NCBI GenBank assembly: GCA_026995985.1
Contig: JALWNF010000251.1
Location: forward strand, 1 to 9,264
Origin: Campylobacteraceae bacterium
Lineage (GTDB): Bacteria > Campylobacterota > Campylobacteria > Campylobacterales > Sulfurovaceae
DNA: 9,264 nt
Direction: 5' to 3'
Shown in pieces: positions 1 through 7,321 of this stretch. A program made the translations under genes and the position numbers. Position 1 is the stretch's first letter. Each line of letters opens with the position of its first letter. Under the pieces are notes generated by a model. That model was given only the letters and a program-made list of their open reading frames with translations, made no database searches and was not told where the DNA came from.

Positions 1-213
1 AAAAAAGCCCAACAAGCTAAAAAAGATGCCGAGAAAAAGAAAAAAGAAGAGAAGATGAAACAAGCAATGATGGGTGAGCAGAACAAAACCCAACCTCCAA
101 TAAGTAATATGGAGGAGAGAAAATGGCAAAAGATGTTAAACCAAAGAGGGGTAAATACCCTAATGATACCACTACAACAAGGAGAGAGAAAGAATGAAAC
201 AAACCCTTGGTAA
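1..213 (+). CDS. C-terminal end of a Bat-operon vWA/TPR-type protein (partial, 5' end outside window)
   Basis: Frame 1 is open from the first base to a TAA at 211-213, giving the last 70 residues of a protein that starts upstream. The visible part begins with a strongly charged Lys/Glu-rich stretch (about residues 1-25), followed by a Gln/Pro linker and then MEERKWQKMLNQRG...LMIPL. A terminal E-x-x-K-W-x-x-x-L segment of this kind, after a charged low-complexity region, is typical of the TPR or vWA-TPR (BatB/BatC-like) component encoded just before BatD. That family assignment rests on this tail and on the neighbouring batD; no vWA or TPR domain is visible here. Its last 20 nt overlap the start of batD in another frame, and the batD ribosome binding site (AAGGAGAG, 179-186) lies inside it, so the two are probably translationally coupled. 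Confidence 0.72.
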   Translation, partial: KKAQQAKKDAEKKKKEEKMKQAMMGEQNKTQPPISNMEERKWQKMLNQRGVNTLMIPLQQGERKNETNPW

Positions 214-1723
214 AATATTTTTAATATTACTATTTTTAAGCTGTATATCTTTTGCAGGAGTAAAGGTAAGCATAAACCCTCCTGTTGTCTATAAAGGTGA
301 TATGGTACAACTAACTATTACAGCAGATGGAGATGATATTGAGTTTCCACAGATTGCACAAGTTGGCAACTCGCCTATAGTAGGAACTTCGTCATCACAG
401 ACAGTCAATATTATTAATGGAAATATGAGTAAAACTATCTCTAAGACCTACACTTTTAGAGCAACTAAGTCACTAAAAGTTCCATCTTTTGTAGTTAAAG
501 TTGATGGAAAAGAGTTTAAAACAAAAGAGCAGAGTTTAAAAGTGGTTAAACCAACAGCAAGTCATAGGGGACAACCTTTTGTTTTAGAGATGAGTTTAGA
601 TAAAAATATCTCTTATGTAGGTGAGCCTTTGAACTTAACTCTAAGCTTTAAATCTAAACTTAATGCCCATGCAGACAAGATTCAACTTGGTGAGCCAAAA
701 CTAGAGGACTTTTGGGTTAAAAAGAGTGATGAGGTGACTAAAAGCACAGAGGGCGAATATATAGTTCAGTCTCTTCACTATAAACTATTTCCCCAAAAAG
801 CAGGTGAGTACACTATTCCTGCTATTGAGGCTCTAATAGGAAAAGTACAGCATCAACGTAGTGGACTAGGTGGTATTTTTGATGACCCATTTTTTAGCTC
901 TATTACAGAGCAGTTAAATTGGCAGAAGATTTATTCAAATAGTTTAAAAGTCAAGGTTAACCCTCTACCAAATGGATTAGAGCTTTATGGAGACTATACT
1001 ATTAAAGCTACAGTTGACAAAAGAAAAGTTCATGCTAATAAACCTGTTAATTTAACTATTACTGTTCAGGGAAAAGGTAATATTGATGATGTTAAGAAGT
1101 TTGATTTAGATATAGCCAATGTTATTGTCTATGCCGATGAGCCAAAAATCGATGCAAGAGAACAAAATGGTGAGTATGGTGGGGTCTTTACTCAAAAGAT
1201 AGCTCTTATAGCTGACCAAAACTTTACTATTCCCTCTTTGAGTTTGGAGTACTTTGATAAAAAGAGTAAGAGTGTTAAAACGGTTAAAACTGAGCCAATA
1301 GATATTGAGGTTATTGGTGGTGGAGTAGGGGCTAAATCACAACCTAGCATAGAGGTTAGTCCTACGCAGAAGATAGAAGTACCAAAAGTTATTCAATCTA
1401 ATGTTCAGACAAAGGTTGTTACTAAAACAGAAGATAGTTACTTGAAGTATATCTTTTTAGGAATTGGGTTTTTACTTGGTATCGGTAGTATGCTTTTAGT
1501 CAATATGCTTAAAAAAGCAAAAGAGGCTAAAAAAGAGACCGATATGGTTAGAGCTATACGCAAGGCTAAAGATGACCAAGCACTCTTTAATCTGTTGTTA
1601 CCTTATAGCAAAAAAGATAAGCGAATCTCTAAAGCACTGAATCTGCTTGAAGAGAACATTTATAAGGGTGGTAAAAATAAGATAGATAAAGAGGAGTTGA
1701 TGGAGGTTTTTGAAGAAATTTAA
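194..1723 (+). CDS. batD: BatD-like membrane-anchored periplasmic protein
   Basis: The 509-residue product has an N-terminal signal peptide (about residues 1-21, basic start, hydrophobic core, S-F-A cleavage-type site before GVKVSINPP). A long beta-rich extracytoplasmic region with repeated Ig-like segments follows (about 22-410; for example VYKGDMVQLTITADG and YVGEPLNLTLSFKS). One transmembrane helix lies near 417-438 and a basic, helical cytoplasmic tail of about 70 residues ends the protein. This layout matches the BatD (oxygen tolerance, PF13584-type) family, the last member of moxR-batABCD operons. Bat proteins are associated with aerotolerance or envelope stress, but the biochemical role of BatD is not settled. 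The ATG at 194 has AAGGAGAG 7 nt upstream and overlaps the preceding gene by 20 nt, supporting both the start and operon membership. A lipoprotein reading of the Cys in the signal peptide is unlikely because position -3 is Phe. Confidence 0.9.
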   Translation: MKQTLGKIFLILLFLSCISFAGVKVSINPPVVYKGDMVQLTITADGDDIEFPQIAQVGNSPIVGTSSSQTVNIINGNMSKTISKTYTFRATKSLKVPSFVVKVDGKEFKTKEQSLKVVKPTASHRGQPFVLEMSLDKNISYVGEPLNLTLSFKSKLNAHADKIQLGEPKLEDFWVKKSDEVTKSTEGEYIVQSLHYKLFPQKAGEYTIPAIEALIGKVQHQRSGLGGIFDDPFFSSITEQLNWQKIYSNSLKVKVNPLPNGLELYGDYTIKATVDKRKVHANKPVNLTITVQGKGNIDDVKKFDLDIANVIVYADEPKIDAREQNGEYGGVFTQKIALIADQNFTIPSLSLEYFDKKSKSVKTVKTEPIDIEVIGGGVGAKSQPSIEVSPTQKIEVPKVIQSNVQTKVVTKTEDSYLKYIFLGIGFLLGIGSMLLVNMLKKAKEAKKETDMVRAIRKAKDDQALFNLLLPYSKKDKRISKALNLLEENIYKGGKNKIDKEELMEVFEEI

Positions 1724-1732
1724 ACCTATTAG

Positions 1733-1765
1733 GTAGGGTGTTTTCCCCTAAAAACACCGTTAAAA
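1733..1765 (+). repeat. GTAG-headed REP-like palindrome, copy 1
   Basis: The element lies 9 nt after the batD stop. It starts with GTAG (1733-1736), then an 8-bp perfect stem GGTGTTTT/AAAACACC (1737-1744 with 1751-1758) around a CCCCTA loop, then the tail GTTAAAA (1759-1765). It closely matches the two copies at 9021-9052 (+) and 9076-9100 (-). A conserved GTAG immediately 5' of an imperfect palindrome is the signature of REP sequences mobilised by RAYT (IS200/IS605-like TnpA-REP) proteins. No run of T follows the stem, so it is not a standard intrinsic terminator, although it could protect the batD mRNA 3' end. Confidence 0.75.
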
Positions 1766-1777
1766 CCAAATATTATA

Positions 1778-1786
1778 TGGTATAAT
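1778..1786 (+). promoter_or_regulatory. Extended -10 promoter for greA-argC
   Basis: TGG-TATAAT (TATAAT at 1781-1786) is a consensus sigma70 -10 hexamer with the TGn extension, 30 nt before the greA GTG. There is no good -35 hexamer at the usual spacing. The sequence upstream is AT-rich and includes the tail of the REP-like element, in line with the weak -35 usage of Campylobacterota. The same nine bases occur in front of rseP. Confidence 0.7.
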
Positions 1787-1816
1787 AATTCAAAAGATAC
1801 AACATGAGGAAATATT

Positions 1817-2302
1817 GTGCAAAAAGAACCAATGTTAAAAGCAACATTTGATAGATTATCTACTGAGTTAGAGCAACTCAAAACAGTTGAACGTGCCAAA
1901 ATAGCAAAGATTATAGATACAGCAAGAGAGCTAGGTGACCTAAAAGAGAATGCAGAGTATCATGCTGCTAAAGAGAAGCAAGGCTTAATGGAGGCTCGTA
2001 TTTTAGAGTTAACCGATTTGATAGGTAGGGCACAAGTTATAGACCCATCAACTCTACCTCATAAACGAGTTAGTTTTGGCTCAACAGTAGAGCTTACAGA
2101 CCAAGAGAGTGAAGAGGAGGCTACCTATACTCTAGTTGGTACACAAGAGTCAAATCCAGATAAGGGTTTAATATCTATTGGCTCTCCTATGGCTCGTGCT
2201 TTGCTTGGAAAAGAGGAGGGTGATGAGGTTGAGATTATTTTACCCTCTGGAAAGAGAGTATTTGATATTGAAGCTATTTACTATAAAGAGATAGAGCTAT
2301 AA
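1817..2302 (+). CDS. greA: Transcription elongation factor GreA
   Basis: The 161-residue product matches the usual GreA length (about 158). GreA enters the RNA polymerase secondary channel and stimulates cleavage of backtracked transcripts. The N-terminal antiparallel coiled coil spans about residues 8-77 and carries the family hallmark ARELGDLKENAEYHAAKEKQG at its tip, including the acidic pair Asp41 and Glu44 (same numbering as E. coli). The C-terminal FKBP-like domain (about 80-158) has the expected SIGSPMARALLGKEEGDEVEI segment. The start is GTG at 1817, with TGAGGA ending 6 nt upstream; this gives MQKEPM, which aligns with the E. coli MQAIPM start, so the later in-frame Met6 is not preferred. 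Its own extended -10 promoter lies just upstream, and the stop codon overlaps the argC start. Confidence 0.97.
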   Translation: MQKEPMLKATFDRLSTELEQLKTVERAKIAKIIDTARELGDLKENAEYHAAKEKQGLMEARILELTDLIGRAQVIDPSTLPHKRVSFGSTVELTDQESEEEATYTLVGTQESNPDKGLISIGSPMARALLGKEEGDEVEIILPSGKRVFDIEAIYYKEIEL

Positions 2303-3309
2303 TGGTTAGAGTAGGTGTTGTAGGGGCAAGTGGTTATACAGGTCTTGAACTTGTTAAGATGTTGATTAGCCACCCTAAGTTTATCTTAAAATATCTAGCA
2401 ACAACTACAGGTGATACGCTTATTGAAGAGTTGCACCCATCGTTAGTAGATGTCATTACTCACTCTGTAGAGAAGGCTTCAGTTGAGAGTGTAGCTAATC
2501 TATGTGAATTGGTCTTTTTGGCTCTACCACATAAAGCCTCTATGGGGTTTGCAAAAGATTTAATAGCCAAAGGAGTTAAGGTAGTTGACCTTTCAGCAGA
2601 CTATAGATTAGAGCTTAACATTTATGAAGAGTACTACTGCAAACATGAAGACCAAGAGCATTTAGATGATGCTGTCTATGGGCTTATTGAGTACTATCGT
2701 GATGAGTTAAAAAGAGCAAAACTTGTAGCAGGACCTGGGTGCTATCCAACAGCTACACTACTTGGAATTTTACCATTTGTTCCATATCTTGACCATAACG
2801 CACCTCTCTTTGTTGATGCGAAATCAGGTGTTAGTGGTGCAGGAAAAAAGCTCTCAGAGACAACCCATTTTGTAACGGTTAATGATAATATATTTGCCTA
2901 TAATCCTCTAAAACATCGCCATGCTCCAGAAATAGCTGAGAAGATAGAGAAGATACATGGGGTAAAGATGAGTGTAAATTTTGTTCCACATCTTATTCCT
3001 GCTACGCGTGGTGAGTTGGTATCGGTCTATGCAACTCTAAAAGAGGATATTGAACCATTAGAAGTTTTAAAAGAGTTCTATAAAGATGATGCTTTTATTC
3101 GTATTAGAGAGAAGCCTGTAGATATAAAGAGTACAGCAGGAACACACTTTTGTGATATTTTTGCATCTAAAAATGGAAATGGACTCTTTGTAAGTTCAGC
3201 TATAGATAATCTACTTCGTGGAGCCTCTTCACAAGCACTTGTAGCAGGAAACTTAATGTGTGGTTTCCCTGAAGAGATGGGTGTTCCTACTATTGCTTAT
3301 GTTCCATAA
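2302..3309 (+). CDS. argC: N-acetyl-gamma-glutamyl-phosphate reductase
   Basis: ArgC catalyses the NADPH-dependent reduction of N-acetyl-glutamyl-5-phosphate to the semialdehyde, the third step of arginine (ornithine) biosynthesis, in the cytoplasm. The 335-residue protein has the N-terminal dinucleotide-binding motif VGVVGASGYTGLEL (about 4-17), the catalytic cysteine in GPGCYPTATLL (Cys147), the SGVSGAGK motif (about 175-182) and the family KHRHAPE segment, with a likely catalytic His at 207. Length and motifs are those of type 1 ArgC. The start ATG shares its A with the TAA of greA (TAATG at 2300-2304), and only a weak AG-rich Shine-Dalgarno lies upstream. Translation is therefore probably coupled to greA, and expression depends on the greA promoter. 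It ends 11 nt before the stop of the convergent kinase gene. Confidence 0.97.
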   Translation: MVRVGVVGASGYTGLELVKMLISHPKFILKYLATTTGDTLIEELHPSLVDVITHSVEKASVESVANLCELVFLALPHKASMGFAKDLIAKGVKVVDLSADYRLELNIYEEYYCKHEDQEHLDDAVYGLIEYYRDELKRAKLVAGPGCYPTATLLGILPFVPYLDHNAPLFVDAKSGVSGAGKKLSETTHFVTVNDNIFAYNPLKHRHAPEIAEKIEKIHGVKMSVNFVPHLIPATRGELVSVYATLKEDIEPLEVLKEFYKDDAFIRIREKPVDIKSTAGTHFCDIFASKNGNGLFVSSAIDNLLRGASSQALVAGNLMCGFPEEMGVPTIAYVP

Positions 3310-3337
3310 GAGGAGAGCTATTAACTCTCTTCATTTT
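3310..3337 (+). terminator. Weak hairpin between convergent argC and kinase genes
   Basis: GAGGAGAG (3310-3317) can pair with CTCTCTTC (3325-3332), 8 bp with one G-T wobble, around a 7-nt loop. ATTTTC follows on the plus strand. The hairpin begins directly after the argC TAA, and its loop and right arm contain the kinase stop codon and last codons. The T run is short and the stem is modest, so termination may be weak. On the minus strand the bases after the stem are not T-rich. Confidence 0.4.
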
Positions 3338-5435
3338 CTCCTAATTCATCAATTAGTTTTGGTGGAGGAGTAGGAAGAGCTCCTTTGTCTGGAAGTCTAA
3401 TAATAAAGGTTGTTTTCTTATTTAAAATACTTATTGCTTCAATACTTCCATTTACTCTTTCTACCATATTTTTTGACATATAGAGTCCTAATCCTGTACC
3501 TTTGGTTTTATGTTTAGTTGTAAAGTAGGGTTCAAAGATATTTTTGAGAATTGGTTTTGGAATTCCTCCTGCATTGTCTTGAACAGCAATAACTAGCTCA
3601 TCTTTTTCATGATAGACACGAATTGAGATACGACCATTTTCTATATTACGCTCCTCCATTGCATCACGAGCATTGTTAATTAGATTCATAATAACATGTT
3701 TAAAGTCATTCTCAAAACCTTTATATTTTATATCGTTTGGACAGTCAAGTTTAATTTCAATTTCAGATTTAACAAGAGTTTCATTGATTAAAGATATGGT
3801 TGCCTCTATAGCTTTTTTGACATTAAATGTTTGAGGCAAATCAGATGATTTATCAACAAATCGTCTAAAGTCTTCAATAGTTTCAGATAGGAACTGAATG
3901 GAGTCATTAACTTTTTTAGCTAGTTCAGCTATATCAATCTCATCTTCACGTCCAAGTTGTGCTTTAATAAGTGTATCATTCATAATCCAAGAGACATGGT
4001 TAAGTGGTTGTCTCCATTGGTGGGCAATATTTTCTAAAATCTCTCCCATTGAAGCTAGTCGAGACTGTTGGTTCATAATAGCATTTTGACGTTTCTCTTT
4101 ACGAACTGCATCTTTAATTTTTTTCTGTAGGTCTTTGTTTAGATTGTTAAGCTCCTCTGTTCTCTGCTCTACCATATTTTCAAGATTTTCAGTTAACTGA
4201 TTGAGTTCACTTGCTGTTTTATGCATAATAGAGTATAGATTTTTGTTGGCAATCTCAAATGGACCAATATTTTCATTAGTATATTTTGTTAGCTCTATAT
4301 AGTCAGATATAGACTCTGTAATAGCCGCCATAACAAAGGTGTGATTATGGTAGGTATTTGGTTGATTTTCAGTATTGAAGTACTCTTGTGATGTACTGTA
4401 ACCAAAAATATGGTCATTGCTTTTAATGATTGATATATAGTGGAAAATAGGAATTCTAAAACCATACTCATAGGAGAGAGAAGAGCCAATCCATAGTGCC
4501 TGTGCAGGTGTTTTTGTTAAAAACTCATGTAGCTCTTCAACTCTATTCATCATAGCATTATAGTTACCAATAGAGAGTTGAACAATGTCTCCAACCTCTA
4601 ATGCTTGAGCTACTTTTAGACTTTGATTTTTAAAATCTATATCTAATATATGTGCTGTTGATGGTATATTGTTTTTTGTAATATAGAGTGGAACTTGAAT
4701 AGATACAGAGGGGTTATCTTGAATATTTGGAAAATATTTTTTATAGATATCAAGAGCTGCAATATTGTCTATGGTTAAAATATAGTTGCCATCTACATCT
4801 GTAATTCTCTTCTTTTTTGAGATTGGTTTCCAGTCAAATGCTTGGAATAGTTCAACATTGAGACTCTCTCCATGCATAAAGATTAAAATAACAGCCTTTG
4901 GATAGATGATATTGTTATGGAAAACAAACTCATGTCTATTTTGCTGTTGACTATGTGTTGCTCCTCCTCCAAAGATTTTTAGGTGTCCAAAGTGTTGACC
5001 AATCTGATTAATATAATCAGCAGTAGAAGCTTCATTATAGCTAGAGAGAATCTCTAAAGCTTTTGTATCTGGTTGGAGGTGTTTTCCAATTTTAGTAATA
5101 TCTAAAATAGGTGCTTTTCCTTTAACGTAGTTAATACCAATATCTAGTACTTCACATGTTAAACGGCTACTATGAAATTCCATAATAGATATAATGGGGT
5201 CATTATTAGAGTCAGATATTTGATGATTTACCATAGAGGTAAAACTCTGCATACCTACAATAATTGAGTTTGGAAAATTTTTATTTAATCTGTTTAGAAG
5301 TCTCTGTAGCTTCTGTTGGTCAGAATCAGGATAGTTAATCTCTATTAGAAGTCTATTAGAGTCTTTAATGTTGTGCTCTTCTGTCCATTTTTGAAAATCT
5401 TCATATCCCTTATAGTAGTGTACAAGTTGTCTCAT
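3321..5435 (-). CDS. Soluble sensor histidine kinase with N-terminal FIST domain
   Basis: The 704-residue product has no signal peptide or transmembrane segment, so it should be cytosolic. Residues about 25-230 resemble a divergent FIST_N domain (SIIVGMQSFTSM at 58-69, FGGGATHSQQQ at 155-165). Residues about 225-385 resemble FIST_C (GDIVQLSIGN, IFGYSTSQEYF, then YHNHTFVMAAI). A coiled coil (about 400-460) leads into HisKA, with the H-box MGEILENIAHQWRQPLNH and phosphoacceptor His472. The HATPase_c domain has the N-box (N584-N588 in NLINNARDAM), G1 (D620-NAGG), FEPYF (634-638) and G2 (KGTGLGL, 645-651). A Pro-rich then acidic tail ends the protein. FIST domains are proposed small-ligand (for example amino acid) sensors; the ligand here is unknown. 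No response regulator lies nearby, so it is an orphan kinase. It starts 10 nt after yggS, with AGGAAAG overlapping the yggS stop region, implying co-transcription. Confidence 0.92.
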   Translation of the reverse strand: MRQLVHYYKGYEDFQKWTEEHNIKDSNRLLIEINYPDSDQQKLQRLLNRLNKNFPNSIIVGMQSFTSMVNHQISDSNNDPIISIMEFHSSRLTCEVLDIGINYVKGKAPILDITKIGKHLQPDTKALEILSSYNEASTADYINQIGQHFGHLKIFGGGATHSQQQNRHEFVFHNNIIYPKAVILIFMHGESLNVELFQAFDWKPISKKKRITDVDGNYILTIDNIAALDIYKKYFPNIQDNPSVSIQVPLYITKNNIPSTAHILDIDFKNQSLKVAQALEVGDIVQLSIGNYNAMMNRVEELHEFLTKTPAQALWIGSSLSYEYGFRIPIFHYISIIKSNDHIFGYSTSQEYFNTENQPNTYHNHTFVMAAITESISDYIELTKYTNENIGPFEIANKNLYSIMHKTASELNQLTENLENMVEQRTEELNNLNKDLQKKIKDAVRKEKRQNAIMNQQSRLASMGEILENIAHQWRQPLNHVSWIMNDTLIKAQLGREDEIDIAELAKKVNDSIQFLSETIEDFRRFVDKSSDLPQTFNVKKAIEATISLINETLVKSEIEIKLDCPNDIKYKGFENDFKHVIMNLINNARDAMEERNIENGRISIRVYHEKDELVIAVQDNAGGIPKPILKNIFEPYFTTKHKTKGTGLGLYMSKNMVERVNGSIEAISILNKKTTFIIRLPDKGALPTPPPKLIDELGENEES

Positions 5436-5445
5436 TCTATCTTTC

Positions 5446-6120
5446 CTAGTTAAATATTTTTGAACCTATACGTACAAGGTTAGAGCCACACTTAATAGCA
5501 AGTTCATAGTCGTTACTCATACCCATTGAGCAGATAGTTGCTCCATCTTTTTTTAGTACATCATAAATCTTATGGGTTAACTCAAAACTCTTTTGTATCT
5601 CTTTTATATTTTTAGTATGAGCTCCAATACACATAACCCCTTTGAGTCTTATTTGAGGGCATAACTCTTTAATCTCTTGATATATATCTATTGCCTCATC
5701 AGCAGATACTCCAGATTTGCTCTCTTCATTTGCAGAGTTAATCTGGAGTAGGCATGATAGTTTTTGATTCTTCTCTTCTAATTTTTTATTTAGTAATTTT
5801 GCCAATTTTATAGAGTCTAGTGATTGTAAAAGAGCAGGGCGTAGCTCTATAAGTTTATTGACTTTATTACTCTGTAGATGTCCTATCATGTGCCACTCTA
5901 ATGGTAGTTCTTCTAAATTTTGCATACGTTGTTGAAGCTGTTGAACTTGGTTCTCTCCAAAGGCACGTTGTCCTAGTTCATAGAGGGTTTTAATACTCTC
6001 TTCATTGGAGTATTTTCCTACAGCAACTACTTTTACAATATGGTGTTCATTTATAGTAACTCTTGCTTGTTCTATATTCCAAATAATCTCATCTAAGTTT
6101 TTTCTTAATTTTTCTTTCAT
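5446..6120 (-). CDS. yggS: YggS/PROSC-family pyridoxal phosphate homeostasis protein
   Basis: The 224-residue product is a single-domain PLP-binding TIM-barrel protein of the YggS/PLPBP family. The family buffers intracellular PLP and affects amino acid pools; no enzymatic activity is established. The PLP lysine is in VVAVGKYSNEE at Lys36, the same number as in E. coli YggS. Further family motifs are FGENQVQQL (about 74-82), EWHMIGHLQSNKVNKL (about 95-110) and the C-terminal SMGMSNDYELAIKCGSNLVRIGSKIF. Length is close to the usual 220-235. The ATG lies 5 nt after the rseP stop, with AGGAT just inside the end of rseP as ribosome binding site, so it is probably co-transcribed with rseP and with the FIST kinase that follows. 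Confidence 0.95.
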   Translation of the reverse strand: MKEKLRKNLDEIIWNIEQARVTINEHHIVKVVAVGKYSNEESIKTLYELGQRAFGENQVQQLQQRMQNLEELPLEWHMIGHLQSNKVNKLIELRPALLQSLDSIKLAKLLNKKLEEKNQKLSCLLQINSANEESKSGVSADEAIDIYQEIKELCPQIRLKGVMCIGAHTKNIKEIQKSFELTHKIYDVLKKDGATICSMGMSNDYELAIKCGSNLVRIGSKIFN

Positions 6121-6125
6121 TTTAT

Positions 6126-7181
6126 TTATCCTAATAGTCTGTTTATGTCGTTATATAAGCCTAAAAGCATTAGACTAAGTAGCAATGCCCAGCCAAAAAG
6201 TGTCAATTTTATCATTACCGAATCACTAGCAGGTTTTCTAGCTATTAGCTCATAGAGTTGAAACATAATATGCCCACCATCTAGTGCAGGAATAGGAAGT
6301 AGGTTAATAACCCCTAAGTTAACAGAGATAAGTGCACTAAACATAAGTAGAGCAACCAAACCTATATGAGATACCTTTGAGGTTGTATCAACAATTCCCA
6401 CAACTCCACCTAAATTCTCCATAGGAATAGCCCCAGAGATAAGCTTTTTAATACTCTCTACTATGTATAGTGAGGCGTTAATAGTTTGAGTGTAAGCAAA
6501 GCTAATACTTTTATCAATAGGGTAAGAGATAGTGGTATATGCTTTTAGATTAGGTTTAATACCTAAAAGATAACGCTTTTTTGACTCTCCAAACCTATCT
6601 TTTGTCTCTATAAGTTTTGGAGTTATAGTAAGGTCAATATATTTTCCATCTCTTAAAATAGTAATTTTATGCTCATTATGATTAGGAGCAGTATTTCTAC
6701 TTATATCTTTCCAATATTTAATAGGGTTGCCATCTATATTTACAATAGTATCGCCTTTTTTAATACCTGCAAGTTGAGCAGGGGAGTCCTTTATGACCTC
6801 TCCAACATTAGCAAGTGGTGTCTGAATACCAATAAAAGCAACCATTAAATAGAGTAAAAATGCTAATATGAAGTTAGCAAATGGACCAGCTAAAGAGATA
6901 ATAATTCGTTGAATGGGCGTTTTAGAGTTATATGAGTCTTCATCATAACTCTTTTTAGTGGGGTCACTATCATCTTGTCCTTTCATGCGAATATACCCTC
7001 CAAGAGGGATAGCAGAAAGACTCCACTCTGTATTACCAATTTTTTTAGTAATTATACGTTTTCCAAAGCCAATGCTAAATACCTCAACATGTACTCCAAA
7101 AAAACGAGCAGCTAAAAAGTGACCTAGCTCATGAAAAAATATTAAAAAAGAAAATATCAATAGTGATATAAAAGTGCCCAT
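6126..7181 (-). CDS. rseP: Site-2 intramembrane zinc metalloprotease RseP
   Basis: The 351-residue inner-membrane protease cleaves transmembrane segments of anti-sigma factors or signal-peptide remnants. The zinc motif HELGH is at residues 17-21 inside the first hydrophobic helix, and the third ligand region NLLPIPALDGGH (Asp301) is in the C-terminal membrane domain. Other hydrophobic segments lie near 90-118, 273-298 and 325-345. One PDZ domain lies at about 122-190 (NVGEVIKDSPAQLAGIKKGDTIVNIDG). E. coli RseP (about 450 residues) has two PDZ domains; the shorter one-PDZ form is usual in Campylobacterota and many other phyla, so this is not a truncation. The ATG at 7181 is preceded by AGGACT and, further up, by a TGG-TATAAT promoter. 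yggS and the FIST kinase follow closely. No anti-sigma factor substrate gene is seen in the window. Confidence 0.96.
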   Translation of the reverse strand: MGTFISLLIFSFLIFFHELGHFLAARFFGVHVEVFSIGFGKRIITKKIGNTEWSLSAIPLGGYIRMKGQDDSDPTKKSYDEDSYNSKTPIQRIIISLAGPFANFILAFLLYLMVAFIGIQTPLANVGEVIKDSPAQLAGIKKGDTIVNIDGNPIKYWKDISRNTAPNHNEHKITILRDGKYIDLTITPKLIETKDRFGESKKRYLLGIKPNLKAYTTISYPIDKSISFAYTQTINASLYIVESIKKLISGAIPMENLGGVVGIVDTTSKVSHIGLVALLMFSALISVNLGVINLLPIPALDGGHIMFQLYELIARKPASDSVMIKLTLFGWALLLSLMLLGLYNDINRLLG

Positions 7182-7215
7182 AAAAGTCCTATAGTCTCGA
7201 ATTTGTGTAAAAAGA

Positions 7216-7224
7216 ATTATACCA
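7216..7224 (-). promoter_or_regulatory. Extended -10 promoter for rseP-yggS-kinase
   Basis: Read on the minus strand, TGG-TATAAT occupies 7224 to 7216, with the hexamer at 7221-7216, about 34 nt before the rseP ATG. It is identical over nine bases to the greA promoter. A poor -35-like TTCACT lies 15 bp upstream. It shares the 140-bp divergent region with the promoter of the plus-strand gene at 7322. Confidence 0.68.
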
Positions 7225-7276
7225 AGCTTAGGTTAAAGTGAATAGGATTTTTTTTAGAGGTAAACTAAAGTTATTA

Positions 7277-7285
7277 TGATAAAAT
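7277..7285 (+). promoter_or_regulatory. Probable extended -10 promoter for the membrane coiled-coil gene
   Basis: TGA-TAAAAT (hexamer 7280-7285) lies 36 nt upstream of the GTG at 7322 in AT-rich DNA. It matches the TGn-TATAAT pattern with one deviation. The gene runs opposite to its neighbours on both sides, so it needs a promoter in this gap. No clear -35 box was seen. Confidence 0.55.
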
Positions 7286-7321
7286 AGTTTTCAAAAATAA
7301 ATAAGTAAAAAAGGAAAAATT

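Noticed and set aside
17..202. Minus-strand open frame of 61 codons at the left edge
   Set aside because: It lies opposite the real reading frame of the Bat-type protein tail and the batD start, is rich in Phe/Ser/Leu as expected for the antisense of a Lys/Glu-rich segment, and shows no domain.
239..260. Lipobox in the BatD signal peptide (F-L-S-C)
   Set aside because: The -3 position is Phe instead of Leu/Val/Ile, and a normal signal peptidase I site (S-F-A) follows, so a cleaved or plain signal peptide is more likely.
1737..1758. Palindrome after batD as an intrinsic terminator
   Set aside because: The stem is followed by GTTAAAA rather than a T run on the plus strand, and the sequence recurs at 9021-9100 with a conserved GTAG head, which fits a dispersed repeat better.
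3898..4089. Plus-strand open frame of 63 codons
   Set aside because: It is antisense to the HisKA region of the kinase, with no ribosome binding site or recognisable protein.
4295..4489. Second minus-strand frame of 64 codons inside the kinase gene
   Set aside because: It is an out-of-frame shadow of the FIST_C-coding region; the kinase frame is continuous and has clear motifs.
6126..7181. RseP as truncated because it is about 100 residues shorter than the E. coli protein
   Set aside because: The zinc motif, PDZ domain and LDGG motif are all present in order; the one-PDZ short form is normal for this lineage.
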